Below, one piece after another: positions 1-8,754 of a DNA stretch of 64,000 bases (position 1 is its first letter; each line of letters opens with the position of its first letter). A program made the translations under genes and the position numbers. The DNA lies in NCBI GenBank assembly GCA_016718845.1, contig JADKCK010000008.1, positions 1 through 64,000 of the forward strand, in the 5' to 3' direction. The notes under the pieces were generated by a model. The model was not told the origin of the DNA, did not search any database, and worked only from the letters and a program-made list of their open reading frames with translations. Origin of the DNA: Sphingobacteriales bacterium (GTDB lineage: Bacteria; Bacteroidota; Bacteroidia; Chitinophagales; UBA2359).

Positions 1-2
1 CC

Positions 3-1031
3 TGTTCATCGGTGGCTAGCGTTACGGCAACGGTGGCGGCATGTAGTTGTCCTAATCCGGCAACGGTAACGGCGGCATCTGCGGCTATTTGTTCGGGAGC
101 AACAGCTAACCTAACAGCCACTATTGGCGGCGGTGCAACAACAGCTACTTGGACAACATCGGGCAGCGGTACCTTTAACCCATCAACCGGAACAAGTACT
201 ATTTATACCCCCTCGGCGGCAGATATTGCAGCGGGTAGTGTAACAATAACCATCACCACCGATGACCCCGATGGTGCAAATACGCAATGTAGTGCGGCTA
301 GCACAACGCTTGTGTTGACAATAACCAATGGTATAGTGCCAACTTTTGCGGCAATAGCGGCAATATGTAGTGGTGATGTAGCTCCTATCTTACCAACAAG
401 CTCTTTGAACGGCATTAGTGGTACGTGGTCGCCTGCATTGGTGAGCAATACGGCAAGTGGTACTTATACCTTTACACCTTCGGCGGGCAGTTGTGCATCA
501 ACAGCAAGTGTAAATGTAACGGTAAATGCATCGCCACAAATTAGTGTTAGCGACAACTGCACGGGGGCAACTGCCGATGTGACAGTGACTATTGTGAGCG
601 GTACGCCAACGACATATTCTTTGGATAGTGGTACGGCGCAAGCCAGCACTACCTTTGCGGGTGTTGCCAATGGCAATCACACGATAGTGGCAACAGATGC
701 GAATGGTTGCTCGGATAGCGAGGCTTTTGCAACGAACTGTATTCCTGGTTGCCCGACGATTACGGTGACAGGTAGTCAGTCGGTTTGTGCAGGTACAACG
801 GCTGTTTATACACAAGCAGGCGGTGTTGCAGGCGGCGTTTGGTCTGTTGTGCCTGTTGCTGCGGGTGCGATAGATGCGGGCGGTAACTTTGCATCGAGCG
901 GCGTATTTGCGGGTAATGCCACGATAACCTATACGGATAATAGCACTGGATTAGGCTGTGCTGGCTCGATAGTGGTGGTGGTAAATGCCAGCAACGTCCC
1001 CTACTTTTGCGGCTATTGCCCCAATATGTAG
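3..1031 (+). CDS. Giant T9SS repeat protein, fragment 1 (5' end outside window)
   Basis: The reading frame is open to the left edge, so the true start lies upstream. It encodes Thr/Ala/Ser-rich, Cys-containing beta-sandwich (Ig/PKD-like) modules typical of Bacteroidota surface proteins exported by the type IX system. Residues from about base 340 form module A (PTFAAIA-ICSGDVAP ... TYTFTPSAG), followed from base 528 by the longer module B (ASPQISVSDNCTGATADV ...). The frame ends artificially: at 998-1001 the run CCCC replaces the CC(T) seen in the parallel repeats, a one-base gain that moves the coding frame to the next fragment. Fragments at 985, 1691 and 3621 are continuations of the same gene. 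Function: probably an adhesin or extracellular scaffold; the ligand is unknown. Confidence 0.75.
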   Translation, partial: CSSVASVTATVAACSCPNPATVTAASAAICSGATANLTATIGGGATTATWTTSGSGTFNPSTGTSTIYTPSAADIAAGSVTITITTDDPDGANTQCSAASTTLVLTITNGIVPTFAAIAAICSGDVAPILPTSSLNGISGTWSPALVSNTASGTYTFTPSAGSCASTASVNVTVNASPQISVSDNCTGATADVTVTIVSGTPTTYSLDSGTAQASTTFAGVANGNHTIVATDANGCSDSEAFATNCIPGCPTITVTGSQSVCAGTTAVYTQAGGVAGGVWSVVPVAAGAIDAGGNFASSGVFAGNATITYTDNSTGLGCAGSIVVVVNASNVPYFCGYCPNM

Positions 1032-1779
1032 CGGCGATGTAGCCCCTGTTTTACCTGCAACTTCTAGCAATGGTATTGCGGGTAGTTGGTTGCCTGCGGT
1101 GGTGAGCAATACAGCAAGTGGTACATATACCTTTACGCCTGCTGCGGGTGCTTGTGCATCAACAGCAAGTGTAGATGTAACGGTTAATCCACAAACAACG
1201 CCTACTTTTACAGCTATTGCCCCAATATGTAGCGGCGATGTAGCCCCTGTTTTACCTGCTGTTTCGATAGAGGGTATTGCGGGTACTTGGTTACCTGCGG
1301 TGGTAAGTAATACGGCAAGTGGTACTTATACCTTTACGCCTGCTGCGGGTACTTGTGCATCAACAGCTACTATAAATGTAACGGTTAATCCACAAACAAC
1401 GCCTACTTTTGCAGCTATTGCCCCAATATGTAGCGGCGATGTAGCTCCTATTTTACCTGCAACTTCTAGCAATGGTATCTCGGGTACATGGTCGCCTGCA
1501 TTGGTGAGCAATACAGCAAGTGGCACATATACCTTTACACCTGCTGCGGGTACTTGTGCATCAACAGCAAGTGTAAATGTAACGGTAAATGCATCGCCCC
1601 AAATTAGTGTTAGCGACAACTGCACGGGGGCAACTGCCGATGTGACAGTGACTATTGTGAGCGGTACGCCAACGGCATATTCTTTGGATAGTGGCACGGC
1701 ACAAGCCGCACTCCTTTGCGGGTGTTGCCAATGGCAATCACACGATAGTGGCAACAGATGCGAATGGTTGCTCGGATAG
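985..1779 (+). CDS. Giant T9SS repeat protein, fragment 2 (frameshifted)
   Basis: This frame carries three consecutive copies of module A (about 1000-1590) and the start of the second module B (from 1591). Homology to the neighbouring repeats takes over at about 1000, so the ATG at 985 is not a real start; it is the point where the coding frame arrives after the one-base gain at 998-1001. The frame is lost again at 1706-1713, where two bases are missing relative to the sister copies at 640 and 2760 (gccagcactacc versus gccgcactcc). After that the translation degenerates (LLCGCCQWQSH). It is best read as an internal piece of the same gene, not a separate protein. Confidence 0.7.
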   Translation: MPATSPTFAAIAPICSGDVAPVLPATSSNGIAGSWLPAVVSNTASGTYTFTPAAGACASTASVDVTVNPQTTPTFTAIAPICSGDVAPVLPAVSIEGIAGTWLPAVVSNTASGTYTFTPAAGTCASTATINVTVNPQTTPTFAAIAPICSGDVAPILPATSSNGISGTWSPALVSNTASGTYTFTPAAGTCASTASVNVTVNASPQISVSDNCTGATADVTVTIVSGTPTAYSLDSGTAQAALLCGCCQWQSHDSGNRCEWLLG

Positions 1780-3631
1780 CGAGTTTTGTAACGAACTGCA
1801 TACCTGGTTGCCCACGATTACGGTGACGGGTAGCCAGTCGGTATGTGCAGGTGCAACGGCTGTTTATACACAAACAGGTGGTGTTGCAGGCGGTGTTTGG
1901 TCTGTTGTACCGGCTGCTGCTGGCTCGATAGATGCGGGCGGCAACTTTGCATCGAGTAGTGCATTTGCGGGTAATGCCACGATAACCTATACGGATAATA
2001 GCACTGGATTAGCTGCTGGCTCGATAGTGGTAGCGGTAGATGCGGCAAGCGTACCTACTTTTGCAGCTATTGCCCCAATATGTAGCGGTGATGTAGCCCC
2101 TGTTTTACCAACAACTTCTAGTAATGGCATCTCGGGTACTTGGTTACCTGCGGTGGTGAGCAATACGGCAAGTGGTACTTATACCTTTACGCCTGCTGCG
2201 GGTGCTTGTGCATCAACAGCTACGGTAAATGTAACGGTTAATCCGCAAACAACGCCTACTTTTGCAGCTATTGCCCCAATATGTAGTGGCGATGTAGCCC
2301 CTGTTTTACCTGCAGTTTCGATAGAGGGTATTGCGGGTACATGGTTGCCTGCGGTGGTGAGCAATACGGCAAGCGGTACATATACCTTTACGCCTGCTGC
2401 GGGTGCTTGTGCATCAACAGCTACGGTAAATGTAACGGTTAATCCACAAACAACACCTACTTTTGCAGCTATTGCCCCAATATGTAGCGGCGATGTAGCC
2501 CCTGTTTTACCTGCAACATCTAGCAATGGTATTACGGGTACATGGTTGCCTGCGGTGGTGAGCAATACGGCAAGCGGTACATATACCTTTACGCCCGCTG
2601 CGGGCAGTTGTGCATCAACAGCTACGGTAAATGTAACGGTAAATGCATCGCCACAAATAAGTGTTAGCAGCAACTGCACGGGTGCTACTGCCGATGTGAC
2701 AGTGACTATTGTGAGCGGTACGCCAACGACATATTCTTTGGATAATGGTACGGCACAAGCTGGTACTGCCTTTGCGGGTGTTGCGAATGGCAATCACACG
2801 ATAGTGGCAACAGATGCGAATGGTTGCTCGGATAGCGAGGCTTTTGCAACGAACTGCATACCTGGTTGCCCGACGATTACGGTGACGGGTAGCCAATCGG
2901 TTTGTGCAGGTGCGACGGCTGTTTATACACAAACAGGTGGTGTTGCAGGCGGTGTTTGGTCTGTTGTACCGGCTGCTGCGGGTACGATAGATGCGGGTGG
3001 TAACTTTGCATCGAGTGGTGCATTTGCGGGTAATGCCACGATAACCTATACGGATAATAGCACTGGATTAGGCTGTGCTGGCTCGATAGTGGTAGCGGTA
3101 GATGCGGCAAGCGTACCTACCTTTGCAGCTATTGCCCCAATATGTAGCGGTGATGTAGCCCCTGTTTTACCTGCTGTTTCGATAGAGGGTATTGCGGGTA
3201 CGTGGTTGCCTGCGGTGGTGAGCAATACAGCAAGGCGGGTGGGTTCGTGGTTAATACGGCAAGTGGTACTTATACCTTTACGCCTCTGGGGTGCTTGTGC
3301 ATCAACAGCAAGTGTAAATGTAACAGTTAATCCACAAACAACACCTACTTTTACAGCTATTGCCCCAATATGTAGCGGTGATGTAGCCCCTGTTTTACCT
3401 GCTGTTTCGATAGAGGGTATTGCGGGTACGTGGTTGCCTGCGGTGGTGAGCAATACAGCAAGTGGTACATACACCTTTACGCCTGCTGCGGGTGCTTGTG
3501 CATCAACAGCAAGTGTAGATGTAACGGTTAATCCACAAACAACGCCTACTTTTGCTATTGTTGGCGGCGATAGCCTGTTACCTGCTGTTTCGATAAGGGT
3601 TTGGGGTTTGGTTACCTGCGGTGGTAAGTAA
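1691..3631 (+). CDS. Giant T9SS repeat protein, fragment 3 (frameshifted)
   Basis: The real coding part begins near 1713 and covers the rest of the second module B, three A modules, the third module B (from 2645) and two A modules. Three places look damaged against sister copies. At 1784-1812, two-base and one-base losses compensate each other (EFCNELHTWLPT instead of EAFATNCIPGCPT). At 3235-3292 there is a 29-base insertion resembling a compressed copy of neighbouring sequence plus a two-base loss. At 3553-3607 a net loss of 23 bases ends the frame. The intervening repeats keep the frame and the conserved Cys, Trp and Thr positions. Confidence 0.7.
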   Translation: MARHKPHSFAGVANGNHTIVATDANGCSDSEFCNELHTWLPTITVTGSQSVCAGATAVYTQTGGVAGGVWSVVPAAAGSIDAGGNFASSSAFAGNATITYTDNSTGLAAGSIVVAVDAASVPTFAAIAPICSGDVAPVLPTTSSNGISGTWLPAVVSNTASGTYTFTPAAGACASTATVNVTVNPQTTPTFAAIAPICSGDVAPVLPAVSIEGIAGTWLPAVVSNTASGTYTFTPAAGACASTATVNVTVNPQTTPTFAAIAPICSGDVAPVLPATSSNGITGTWLPAVVSNTASGTYTFTPAAGSCASTATVNVTVNASPQISVSSNCTGATADVTVTIVSGTPTTYSLDNGTAQAGTAFAGVANGNHTIVATDANGCSDSEAFATNCIPGCPTITVTGSQSVCAGATAVYTQTGGVAGGVWSVVPAAAGTIDAGGNFASSGAFAGNATITYTDNSTGLGCAGSIVVAVDAASVPTFAAIAPICSGDVAPVLPAVSIEGIAGTWLPAVVSNTARRVGSWLIRQVVLIPLRLWGACASTASVNVTVNPQTTPTFTAIAPICSGDVAPVLPAVSIEGIAGTWLPAVVSNTASGTYTFTPAAGACASTASVDVTVNPQTTPTFAIVGGDSLLPAVSIRVWGLVTCGGK

Positions 3632-5228
3632 TACGGCAAGTGGCACATATACCTTTACGCCTGCTGCGGGTGCTTGTGCATCAACGGCTACGGTAGATGT
3701 AACGGTAAATATGCTGCCAGTAGCAAGTATTAGCGGTGATGTAGATTATTGTATTGGCGATGTGGCAAGCCTAACTGCTAGTGGTGGTGATAGCTATGTT
3801 TGGAGCAATGCATCGAACATAGAAACCACTACACCAAGTACTTTGGTAGCAGGTACAACTGCTTATACGGTAACAGTAACAAATAACGGTTGTAGCAATA
3901 CCACTTCTATAACAGTAACCGTTAGTGATTGCGTGGTAGATTTATGCCCAACGATAGTTGTGGCATTGGATACCATATTGGCATTGTGCGATGGCAAAGA
4001 CCCTTATTTGGATGGATGGGAAGATTTTATCCAGTTTAACGGAAACTCGAATACCTTTGCAGGTTTTGATTGGTATAGCGATGCTGCTATGACCACACTT
4101 GTCACTCCTGCCGATTATGCCTACTCGGGTGATAATTGCGAAGAACAACAAGTTAATGTTTATGTAGGGGCGTTGTGTACGCTTAACCCTAACCCGATAG
4201 CTGCTGGGGTGTTACATTTAATATTGTATCCACCATTAGACACTACTTATTTACAAATAAGTAATACGGAATGCAGTGTGCCTGCTTTGACAAGTAGTTG
4301 CCCTAATTATTTGATAAGTGCCGAAAATGTACCAACAACAATAAATCCGGGAGATAGCGGTACGGCAACTTGGACGGTATCGTACAACGGAAGTGGTGGT
4401 GTGCAGGCGTGTTTTGTGGAGCCATTTGCGGTAAATTATGCTTGCCCCGCTCTTGATTGCCCTATTGCTGCCTTTACGGCTCCGACAAGTGTTTGTTTGG
4501 GCGATGATGCCACCCTTATATTTACAGGAACAGCCAGCCCAACGGCAAGCTACACTTGGACAATTGGCAGCCAAACTTTAACAGGCGTAGGACCACAAAA
4601 TGTAACGTTTAATACTAATGGAATGGTTAATGTGGTGTTATCGGTAACAGATAATGGTTGTACGGATACGGTTAGCCACGCCATTATGGTGTCGAGCGTG
4701 GGCGTTAGTTTGGTGGCTGCTAATACCAGTGTTTTGTTGGGCGAGGCAACTACCCTAACAGCAACTGCTACATCGGTACCGCCAAGCAATATAACTTATA
4801 CTTGGAGCCCAAGTGGTTTAAGTTGTGTAGATGCTGTTTGTTCGGGGGTATTGGTTACGCCTACTCAGAACGCCGTTTACTCGGTAACTGCTACTAACGA
4901 ATATGGTTGTGTGGCAAGCGATGATGTCAATATCAATGTAAGTGTTAAAAAAGGCATTATTGTACCTAATGCGTTTTCGCCAAACGGTGATGGAACAAAC
5001 GATACTTTCCAGCCACTTATAACAAGCGGTACGCCTAAAACTTTTGCATTATTTGTTTACGACAGATGGGGTAATTGTGTGTACGAAACTACAGATATAG
5101 CTAATGGCTGGGATGGAACTTACAAAGGCTTTAATTGCGAAGTAGGTGTGTATGTGTATTATGTTGCAGTAACTTATATGGATGATAATGACGAAATAAT
5201 TAAAGGCAATGTATCTTTAGTTAAATAA
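3621..5228 (+). CDS. Giant T9SS repeat protein, C-terminal fragment with CHU_C (type B) sorting domain
   Basis: This frame finishes the last module A, then runs through non-repeated modules: an Ig-like unit (PVASISGDVDYCIGDVASL), a Cys-rich stretch, a PKD-like domain (CPIAAFTAPTSVCLGDDATL ... YTWTIG) and another Ig-like unit (about 4690-4950). It ends in a classic gliding-motility-associated C-terminal domain: IVPNAFSPNGDGTNDTFQP, then LFVYDRWGNCVYE, GWDGTYKG and GVYVYYV. In Bacteroidota this type B domain directs T9SS secretion and cell-surface display. The domain is intact to the stop codon, and the frame is the same as that of fragment 1, so repairing the three upstream shifts would give one long protein. 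A strong hairpin terminator follows. Confidence 0.85.
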   Translation: MVSNTASGTYTFTPAAGACASTATVDVTVNMLPVASISGDVDYCIGDVASLTASGGDSYVWSNASNIETTTPSTLVAGTTAYTVTVTNNGCSNTTSITVTVSDCVVDLCPTIVVALDTILALCDGKDPYLDGWEDFIQFNGNSNTFAGFDWYSDAAMTTLVTPADYAYSGDNCEEQQVNVYVGALCTLNPNPIAAGVLHLILYPPLDTTYLQISNTECSVPALTSSCPNYLISAENVPTTINPGDSGTATWTVSYNGSGGVQACFVEPFAVNYACPALDCPIAAFTAPTSVCLGDDATLIFTGTASPTASYTWTIGSQTLTGVGPQNVTFNTNGMVNVVLSVTDNGCTDTVSHAIMVSSVGVSLVAANTSVLLGEATTLTATATSVPPSNITYTWSPSGLSCVDAVCSGVLVTPTQNAVYSVTATNEYGCVASDDVNINVSVKKGIIVPNAFSPNGDGTNDTFQPLITSGTPKTFALFVYDRWGNCVYETTDIANGWDGTYKGFNCEVGVYVYYVAVTYMDDNDEIIKGNVSLVK

Positions 5229-5262
5229 AGTTTGGCGAATAATGTGTTGCAACTTTAGCTAT

Positions 5263-5309
5263 AAAACGACATTGGTTGGTTCTAGATGGAGCCTACCAAT
5301 GTCGTTTTT
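5263..5309 (+). terminator. Intrinsic terminator after the giant surface protein gene
   Basis: AAAACGACATTGGT (5263-5276) pairs with ACCAATGTCGTTTT across a loop that holds an imperfect extension (GG/CC). A T-run follows. It lies 35 bases after the stop codon at 5228 and could also work on the minus strand because the stem is flanked by A and T runs. Confidence 0.8.
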
Positions 5310-5380
5310 AGTTTACAGAAGGTTTATTTAGTTGTAACGAAAATCATTGTGGATTGTGGTATGTAGGCACTTACTATGCT

Positions 5381-5460
5381 CTGGGGGTGCCCGCAACCGT
5401 GAAAGAGGTGGAAAGCCAAGCATCACCCCCAAAAAAGACATTTTCCGCGTTAAGCGGGCT
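5381..5460 (-). repeat. Two-hairpin dispersed element, copy 1
   Basis: Minus-strand copy of an about 80-bp element present five times in the window (others near 26.0, 35.4, 38.1 and 47.8 kb). Read on the minus strand it starts with CCGC-TTAAC-GCGG (a short hairpin), then a conserved ATGTCTTTTTTGGGGGTG block, a variable middle, and GGCACCCCCA closing a second stem (GGGGGTG/CACCCCC). It lies between the giant surface protein gene and gapA. A spurious open frame runs through it. Confidence 0.85.
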
Positions 5461-5541
5461 GCGCCCAAACTGTTTGTTGATGATAAAACTTGAAACAGAT
5501 AGACAACAGTTGAACTTATTTTTTTTAGCCTACCAAAATCC

Positions 5542-5571
5542 TTGTTTTGTCGAAAAAAGATTGTATTTTTG
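5542..5571 (+). promoter_or_regulatory. Bacteroidota-type promoter of gapA
   Basis: TTG at 5542-5544 and TATTTTTG at 5564-5571 are 19 bases apart. This fits the -33 TTG / -7 TAnnTTTG consensus of Bacteroidota housekeeping sigma factor promoters. Transcription would begin near 5578 and give an untranslated leader of about 90 bases before gapA. Confidence 0.65.
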
Positions 5572-5669
5572 CACCCGAATTAAAGCATTGGCTTTGTTGA
5601 CGATGGGTAACTGCCCTAAGCTAACAACCCAAAGCTAATTTAACATTTCAACATTCAAAGACAAGTATC

Positions 5670-6674
5670 ATGTCAAAAAAAATTGCTATTAATGGTTTTG
5701 GTCGTATTGGGCGTTTGGTAACACGAGCTTTGCTCAAAAAACTGCCCAAAGGTGTAGAAATTGTCGCAATAAACGACCTTACCGACAATGCTACCTTAGC
5801 GCATTTGTTTAAGTACGATTCGGCACATGGCATTTTTGCCGCCAAAGTAGAGGCTGATGCCAACAGCATTACCATAAACGGCAAACGCATACATGCCTAC
5901 GCCGAGCGCGACCCCGCCAAATTGCCTTGGGGCGAGTTGGGCATTGATTTGGTAATTGAGTGTACTGGACGTTTTACCAACCGCGCCGATGCCGAACTGC
6001 ACATAAAAGGCGGTGCTAAAAAAGTGTTAATATCGGCTCCGGGCAAAGGCGACATTAAATACATTGTGTTGGGCATAAACGACAACGAACTTACCGACAG
6101 CGATGTAGTAGTGTCGAATGCCTCGTGTACTACCAACTGCTTGGCTCCGATGGTAAAAGTGTTGCAAGATAACTTTGGTTTGAAAGAAGGCTTGTTTACT
6201 ACCGTACACGCCTATACCGCCGACCAAAGTTTGCAAGATATGCCACATAAAGACCTACGCCGCGCCCGCGCTGCTGCCGTTAATATTATACCTACTACCA
6301 CTGGCGCTGCCGAGGCTGTAGGTATTGCTATTCCGTCGGTAAAGGGCAAACTAACAGGAGTGGCTACGCGTGTGCCTGTTATTACTGGCTCGTTGACCGA
6401 CCTAAACGTGGTACTCGAAAAACCTGTTACCAAAGCGGCTATCAATGCCGCCTTTAAAAAAGCAGCCACAAAAGGCTCGTTAAAAGGTATTTTAGAATAC
6501 AGCGAAGAGCCATTGGTATCGACCGACATTGTGGGCAATACCCATTCGTGTATCTTCGACTCGGATATGACGATTGTGTTGGGCGGTATGGTAAAAGTAG
6601 TTGGTTGGTACGACAACGAAGCTGGTTACTCGGCTCGATTGGGCGAATTGGCTGTTAAGATGATTAGTTTTTAA
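5670..6674 (+). CDS. gapA: Glyceraldehyde-3-phosphate dehydrogenase, type I
   Basis: A 334-residue, full-length GAPDH. It oxidises and phosphorylates glyceraldehyde 3-phosphate with NAD in central glycolysis. The N-terminal Rossmann motif INGFGRIGR (7-15) is intact, as is the catalytic segment SNASCTTNCLAP with nucleophile Cys153. The C-terminal half has the usual WYDNEAGYS. The ATG at 5670 starts the conserved SKKIAINGFGRIG sequence, so the start is secure. The gene stands alone, with its own promoter at 5542-5571 and a strong terminator at 6697-6735. D-N-D-L at 34-37 after the second beta strand is consistent with NAD preference (inference). Confidence 0.97.
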   Translation: MSKKIAINGFGRIGRLVTRALLKKLPKGVEIVAINDLTDNATLAHLFKYDSAHGIFAAKVEADANSITINGKRIHAYAERDPAKLPWGELGIDLVIECTGRFTNRADAELHIKGGAKKVLISAPGKGDIKYIVLGINDNELTDSDVVVSNASCTTNCLAPMVKVLQDNFGLKEGLFTTVHAYTADQSLQDMPHKDLRRARAAAVNIIPTTTGAAEAVGIAIPSVKGKLTGVATRVPVITGSLTDLNVVLEKPVTKAAINAAFKKAATKGSLKGILEYSEEPLVSTDIVGNTHSCIFDSDMTIVLGGMVKVVGWYDNEAGYSARLGELAVKMISF

Positions 6675-6696
6675 GGTAATATTGACAAATACAAAC

Positions 6697-6735
6697 AAAA
6701 TGGGTCAGGCTATGGAGCTTGACCCATTTTTTGTT
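6697..6735 (+). terminator. Intrinsic terminator after gapA
   Basis: AAAATGGGTCAGGC pairs with GCTTGACCCATTTTTT with a four-to-five-base loop (tatgga), 22 bases after the gapA stop. The long T tract marks a rho-independent terminator. Confidence 0.9.
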
Positions 6736-6862
6736 TTGGTAGATGAGGTGTTTGGATGGGAGAAACATTTACAACCGAGATACGGCTATTTATCATCTCT
6801 GTGTTCTCTGTACCTTGTGTTGTTAAATTGTGGCGGTTAGTAAAATATCCCCCAAAAAACAC

Positions 6863-6870
6863 TACCTTTG
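6863..6870 (+). promoter_or_regulatory. -7 element TACCTTTG before the GSCFA gene
   Basis: A perfect TAnnTTTG box with no clear TTG at the expected -33 position. Transcription would start near 6877, just before the upstream extension of the GSCFA reading frame. Confidence 0.5.
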
Positions 6871-6932
6871 CACCCGTTTAAATCATCAATTTATTAGCTG
6901 TTATCAACAATTTATTTCGTACTGTAGTTAAG

Positions 6933-7910
6933 GTGTTGCCTGTCCGCAAGCAGTTGCATTACCATGCGCCCAGTATATGGGTAGGCTCGTGTTTTACCGA
7001 GAACATAGGGCAGCGCCTACAACAAGCCAAGTTGCCCACCCACATTAACCCCTTTGGCATACTCTACAACCCTGTGTCGATAGCCCATTGTATTAGTCGC
7101 TTGCTCAACGAGCAGCCCTTTACCGCTGCCGATATTAACGAGCATCAACAACAATATTTTAGCTTTTATCACCACCACACCCGCTTTGCCAGCAACACTC
7201 CCGAGGCATGTTTGACAAATATCAACCAAAATTTGACAAAATCGGCGGCTTTTTTGCGCCAATCACGCTTTTTATTTGTTACCTTTGGTACGGCATGGGT
7301 ATACACGCTGTTAAGCACTGGGCAGGTAGTGGGTAATTGCCACAAACTACCCGCCAATAGGTTTGATAAGCAACTGTTGAGCATTGCCCAAATAGTGGAT
7401 ACCTATAAAACCCTACTAACACAGCTATTTGCGCAGCAGCCCGATATGCAGGTGGTTTTTACGCTTAGCCCCGTAAGGCATTGGGCAGATGGGGCAGTGG
7501 CTAATCAGCGTAGTAAGGCACAATTATTGGTAGCTATTCACCAAATTTGCGAGTTGTTTCCGCAATCAAGTAGCTATTTCCCTGCCTACGAACTAATGAT
7601 GGACGACCTGCGCGACTACCGCTTTTATACACCCGATATGCTACACCCCAACACCACCGCCATTGATTACATCTATCAACATTTTGAGCAGGCATACCTA
7701 CACCCCAACGCCCAACAACTGCAAACCCAAATAGCCAAGATACAAACCGCCGCCCAACATCGCCCGTTTAACCCACACACCGAGGCACACCAGCGTTTTG
7801 TGCAAAATACCCTACAACAAATAAAACAACTACAACAACAATACCCCAACCTAAATTTTGACCAAGAAATACAACAATTTTTAAACCCCCAATTATCATC
7901 CCTCCTATGA
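6933..7910 (+). CDS. GSCFA domain protein
   Basis: A 325-residue GSCFA-family protein. The namesake motif is present as GSCFTENIG at 18-26, followed by the conserved NPFGILYNPVSI. GSCFA proteins are SGNH-hydrolase-related and widespread in Bacteroidota; their substrate is unknown. The start is problematic. The in-frame GTG at 6933 omits the segment LFRTVVK encoded just upstream (6912-6932), which matches the FRTxV opening usual for this family. The frame is open back to 6882, but it holds no ATG, GTG or TTG, only ATC codons. Translation may begin at a rare codon, or the start codon may have been lost to a base error. The C-terminal 50 residues are Gln-rich. Confidence 0.85.
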   Translation: MLPVRKQLHYHAPSIWVGSCFTENIGQRLQQAKLPTHINPFGILYNPVSIAHCISRLLNEQPFTAADINEHQQQYFSFYHHHTRFASNTPEACLTNINQNLTKSAAFLRQSRFLFVTFGTAWVYTLLSTGQVVGNCHKLPANRFDKQLLSIAQIVDTYKTLLTQLFAQQPDMQVVFTLSPVRHWADGAVANQRSKAQLLVAIHQICELFPQSSSYFPAYELMMDDLRDYRFYTPDMLHPNTTAIDYIYQHFEQAYLHPNAQQLQTQIAKIQTAAQHRPFNPHTEAHQRFVQNTLQQIKQLQQQYPNLNFDQEIQQFLNPQLSSLL

Positions 7911-7982
7911 GGAAAGGGACACGGTTTAAACCGTTTCACATTTAAAAGGTTTCATACCATTTAAAATTTACCATTTAAAAAG

Positions 7983-8402
7983 ATGCGTCTTCAGTTAGAT
8001 TTACCTTCCATTGTTCATTTTCGTACTAGCATAGCCATTCGTATTACCGATATTAACTATGGCGGTCATTTAGCCAACGACTCTATCCTGAGCATTATAC
8101 ACGAAGCCCGCGTGCAGTTTTACAAACACTATGGCTACGACGAGTTAGATGTAGAGGGCATTGGCACTATCATGTCGGACGTAGCGATTATGTACAAAGC
8201 AGAGGCTTTTTATGGCGATGTGCTAGACATAGAAATAAGCGCCGCCGAGTTTGTGCGCGTTAGCCACGACCTTTATTACCGACTAACAAGCCGCAACACC
8301 GGTAACGAAATAGCCCGAGCCAGAACACACATGGTGTTTTTTGATTACACCGAAAAACGAGTTAAAGCCATACCTAAAAAGTTTCAAGAACTGTTTGTTT
8401 AA
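7983..8402 (+). CDS. Acyl-CoA thioesterase, hotdog fold (4-hydroxybenzoyl-CoA thioesterase type)
   Basis: 139 residues, the usual size of a single hotdog domain. RITDINYGGHLANDSIL corresponds to the conserved D-xx-xGH-x-N segment, with the catalytic Asp at about residue 23. IMSDVAIMYKAEAFYGDVLDI matches the second strand pair. These enzymes hydrolyse acyl-CoA thioesters in the cytoplasm; the acyl chain preferred cannot be read from sequence. The gene follows the GSCFA gene by 72 bases with no terminator between them, so the two may be co-transcribed. Confidence in the fold is high; the substrate is unknown. Confidence 0.85.
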   Translation: MRLQLDLPSIVHFRTSIAIRITDINYGGHLANDSILSIIHEARVQFYKHYGYDELDVEGIGTIMSDVAIMYKAEAFYGDVLDIEISAAEFVRVSHDLYYRLTSRNTGNEIARARTHMVFFDYTEKRVKAIPKKFQELFV

Positions 8403-8422
8403 ATTGTAAATGGTAAATTGTA

Positions 8423-8754
8423 AACTTTACAATACATCGCAACATCACCATATCACAACATCACTACATCGCAAAATAGAACGCTGATTTTTTATGATTT
8501 TTACGATGGTTTATGATTTTTTTAACACATAGACGCATAGATTGACATAGGTACATAGAGCTACACCAAAGTATTTTTTTTCGACACACCACACGTTTCG
8601 ACTACGTTTAACGACCATCACTCCTTCACCCTTTCACCACATCGCAACATCACCACATCGCAACATCACCACATCACCACATCACCACATCGCAACATCA
8701 CCACATCGCAACATCACCACATCACCACATCATCATATCCCAACATTTTTAATT
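8423..8754 (+). repeat. Composite intergenic repeat ending in a (CACATC[A/G][C])n microsatellite
   Basis: This 350-base gap contains no convincing gene. It holds, in order: a first cacatcgcaacatcac cluster (8430-8470); gctgattttttatgattttta (8481 onward), which recurs near 48.45 and 48.54 kb; an acacatagacgcatag relic like the 33.4-34.1 kb array; and a long 8-base-period tract of atcaccac/atcgcaac (about 8630-8735). The next gene starts directly after it. Confidence 0.8.

Larger units (their letters stand above)
528..3710 (+). repeat. Three copies of a 1062-bp coding super-repeat (module B + three module A)
   Basis: Module B begins at 528, 1591 and 2645 with the same bases (gcatcgcccca/gcatcgccaca), and the same boundary recurs at 3711. 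The spacings are 1063, 1054 and 1066. Correcting the indels seen against sister copies (+1; -8 in total; +27-23) gives exactly 1062 bases, or 354 codons, each time. Each unit is one long B module (about 155 residues) followed by three A modules (about 66 residues each, PTFAAIAPICSGDVAPVLP to ASTAxVxVTVN). An extra A module precedes the first B. The order is therefore A-B-AAA-B-AAA-B-AAA. Confidence 0.85.

Noticed and set aside
203..3648. Several minus-strand frames of 70-204 codons antisense to the surface-protein gene
   Set aside because: They mirror the repeat on the opposite strand; high GC at third positions of the sense strand creates them, and none has a plausible product.
5354..5638. 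Plus-strand frame of 94 codons before gapA
   Set aside because: It runs through dispersed element copy 1 and the gapA promoter and has no coding character.
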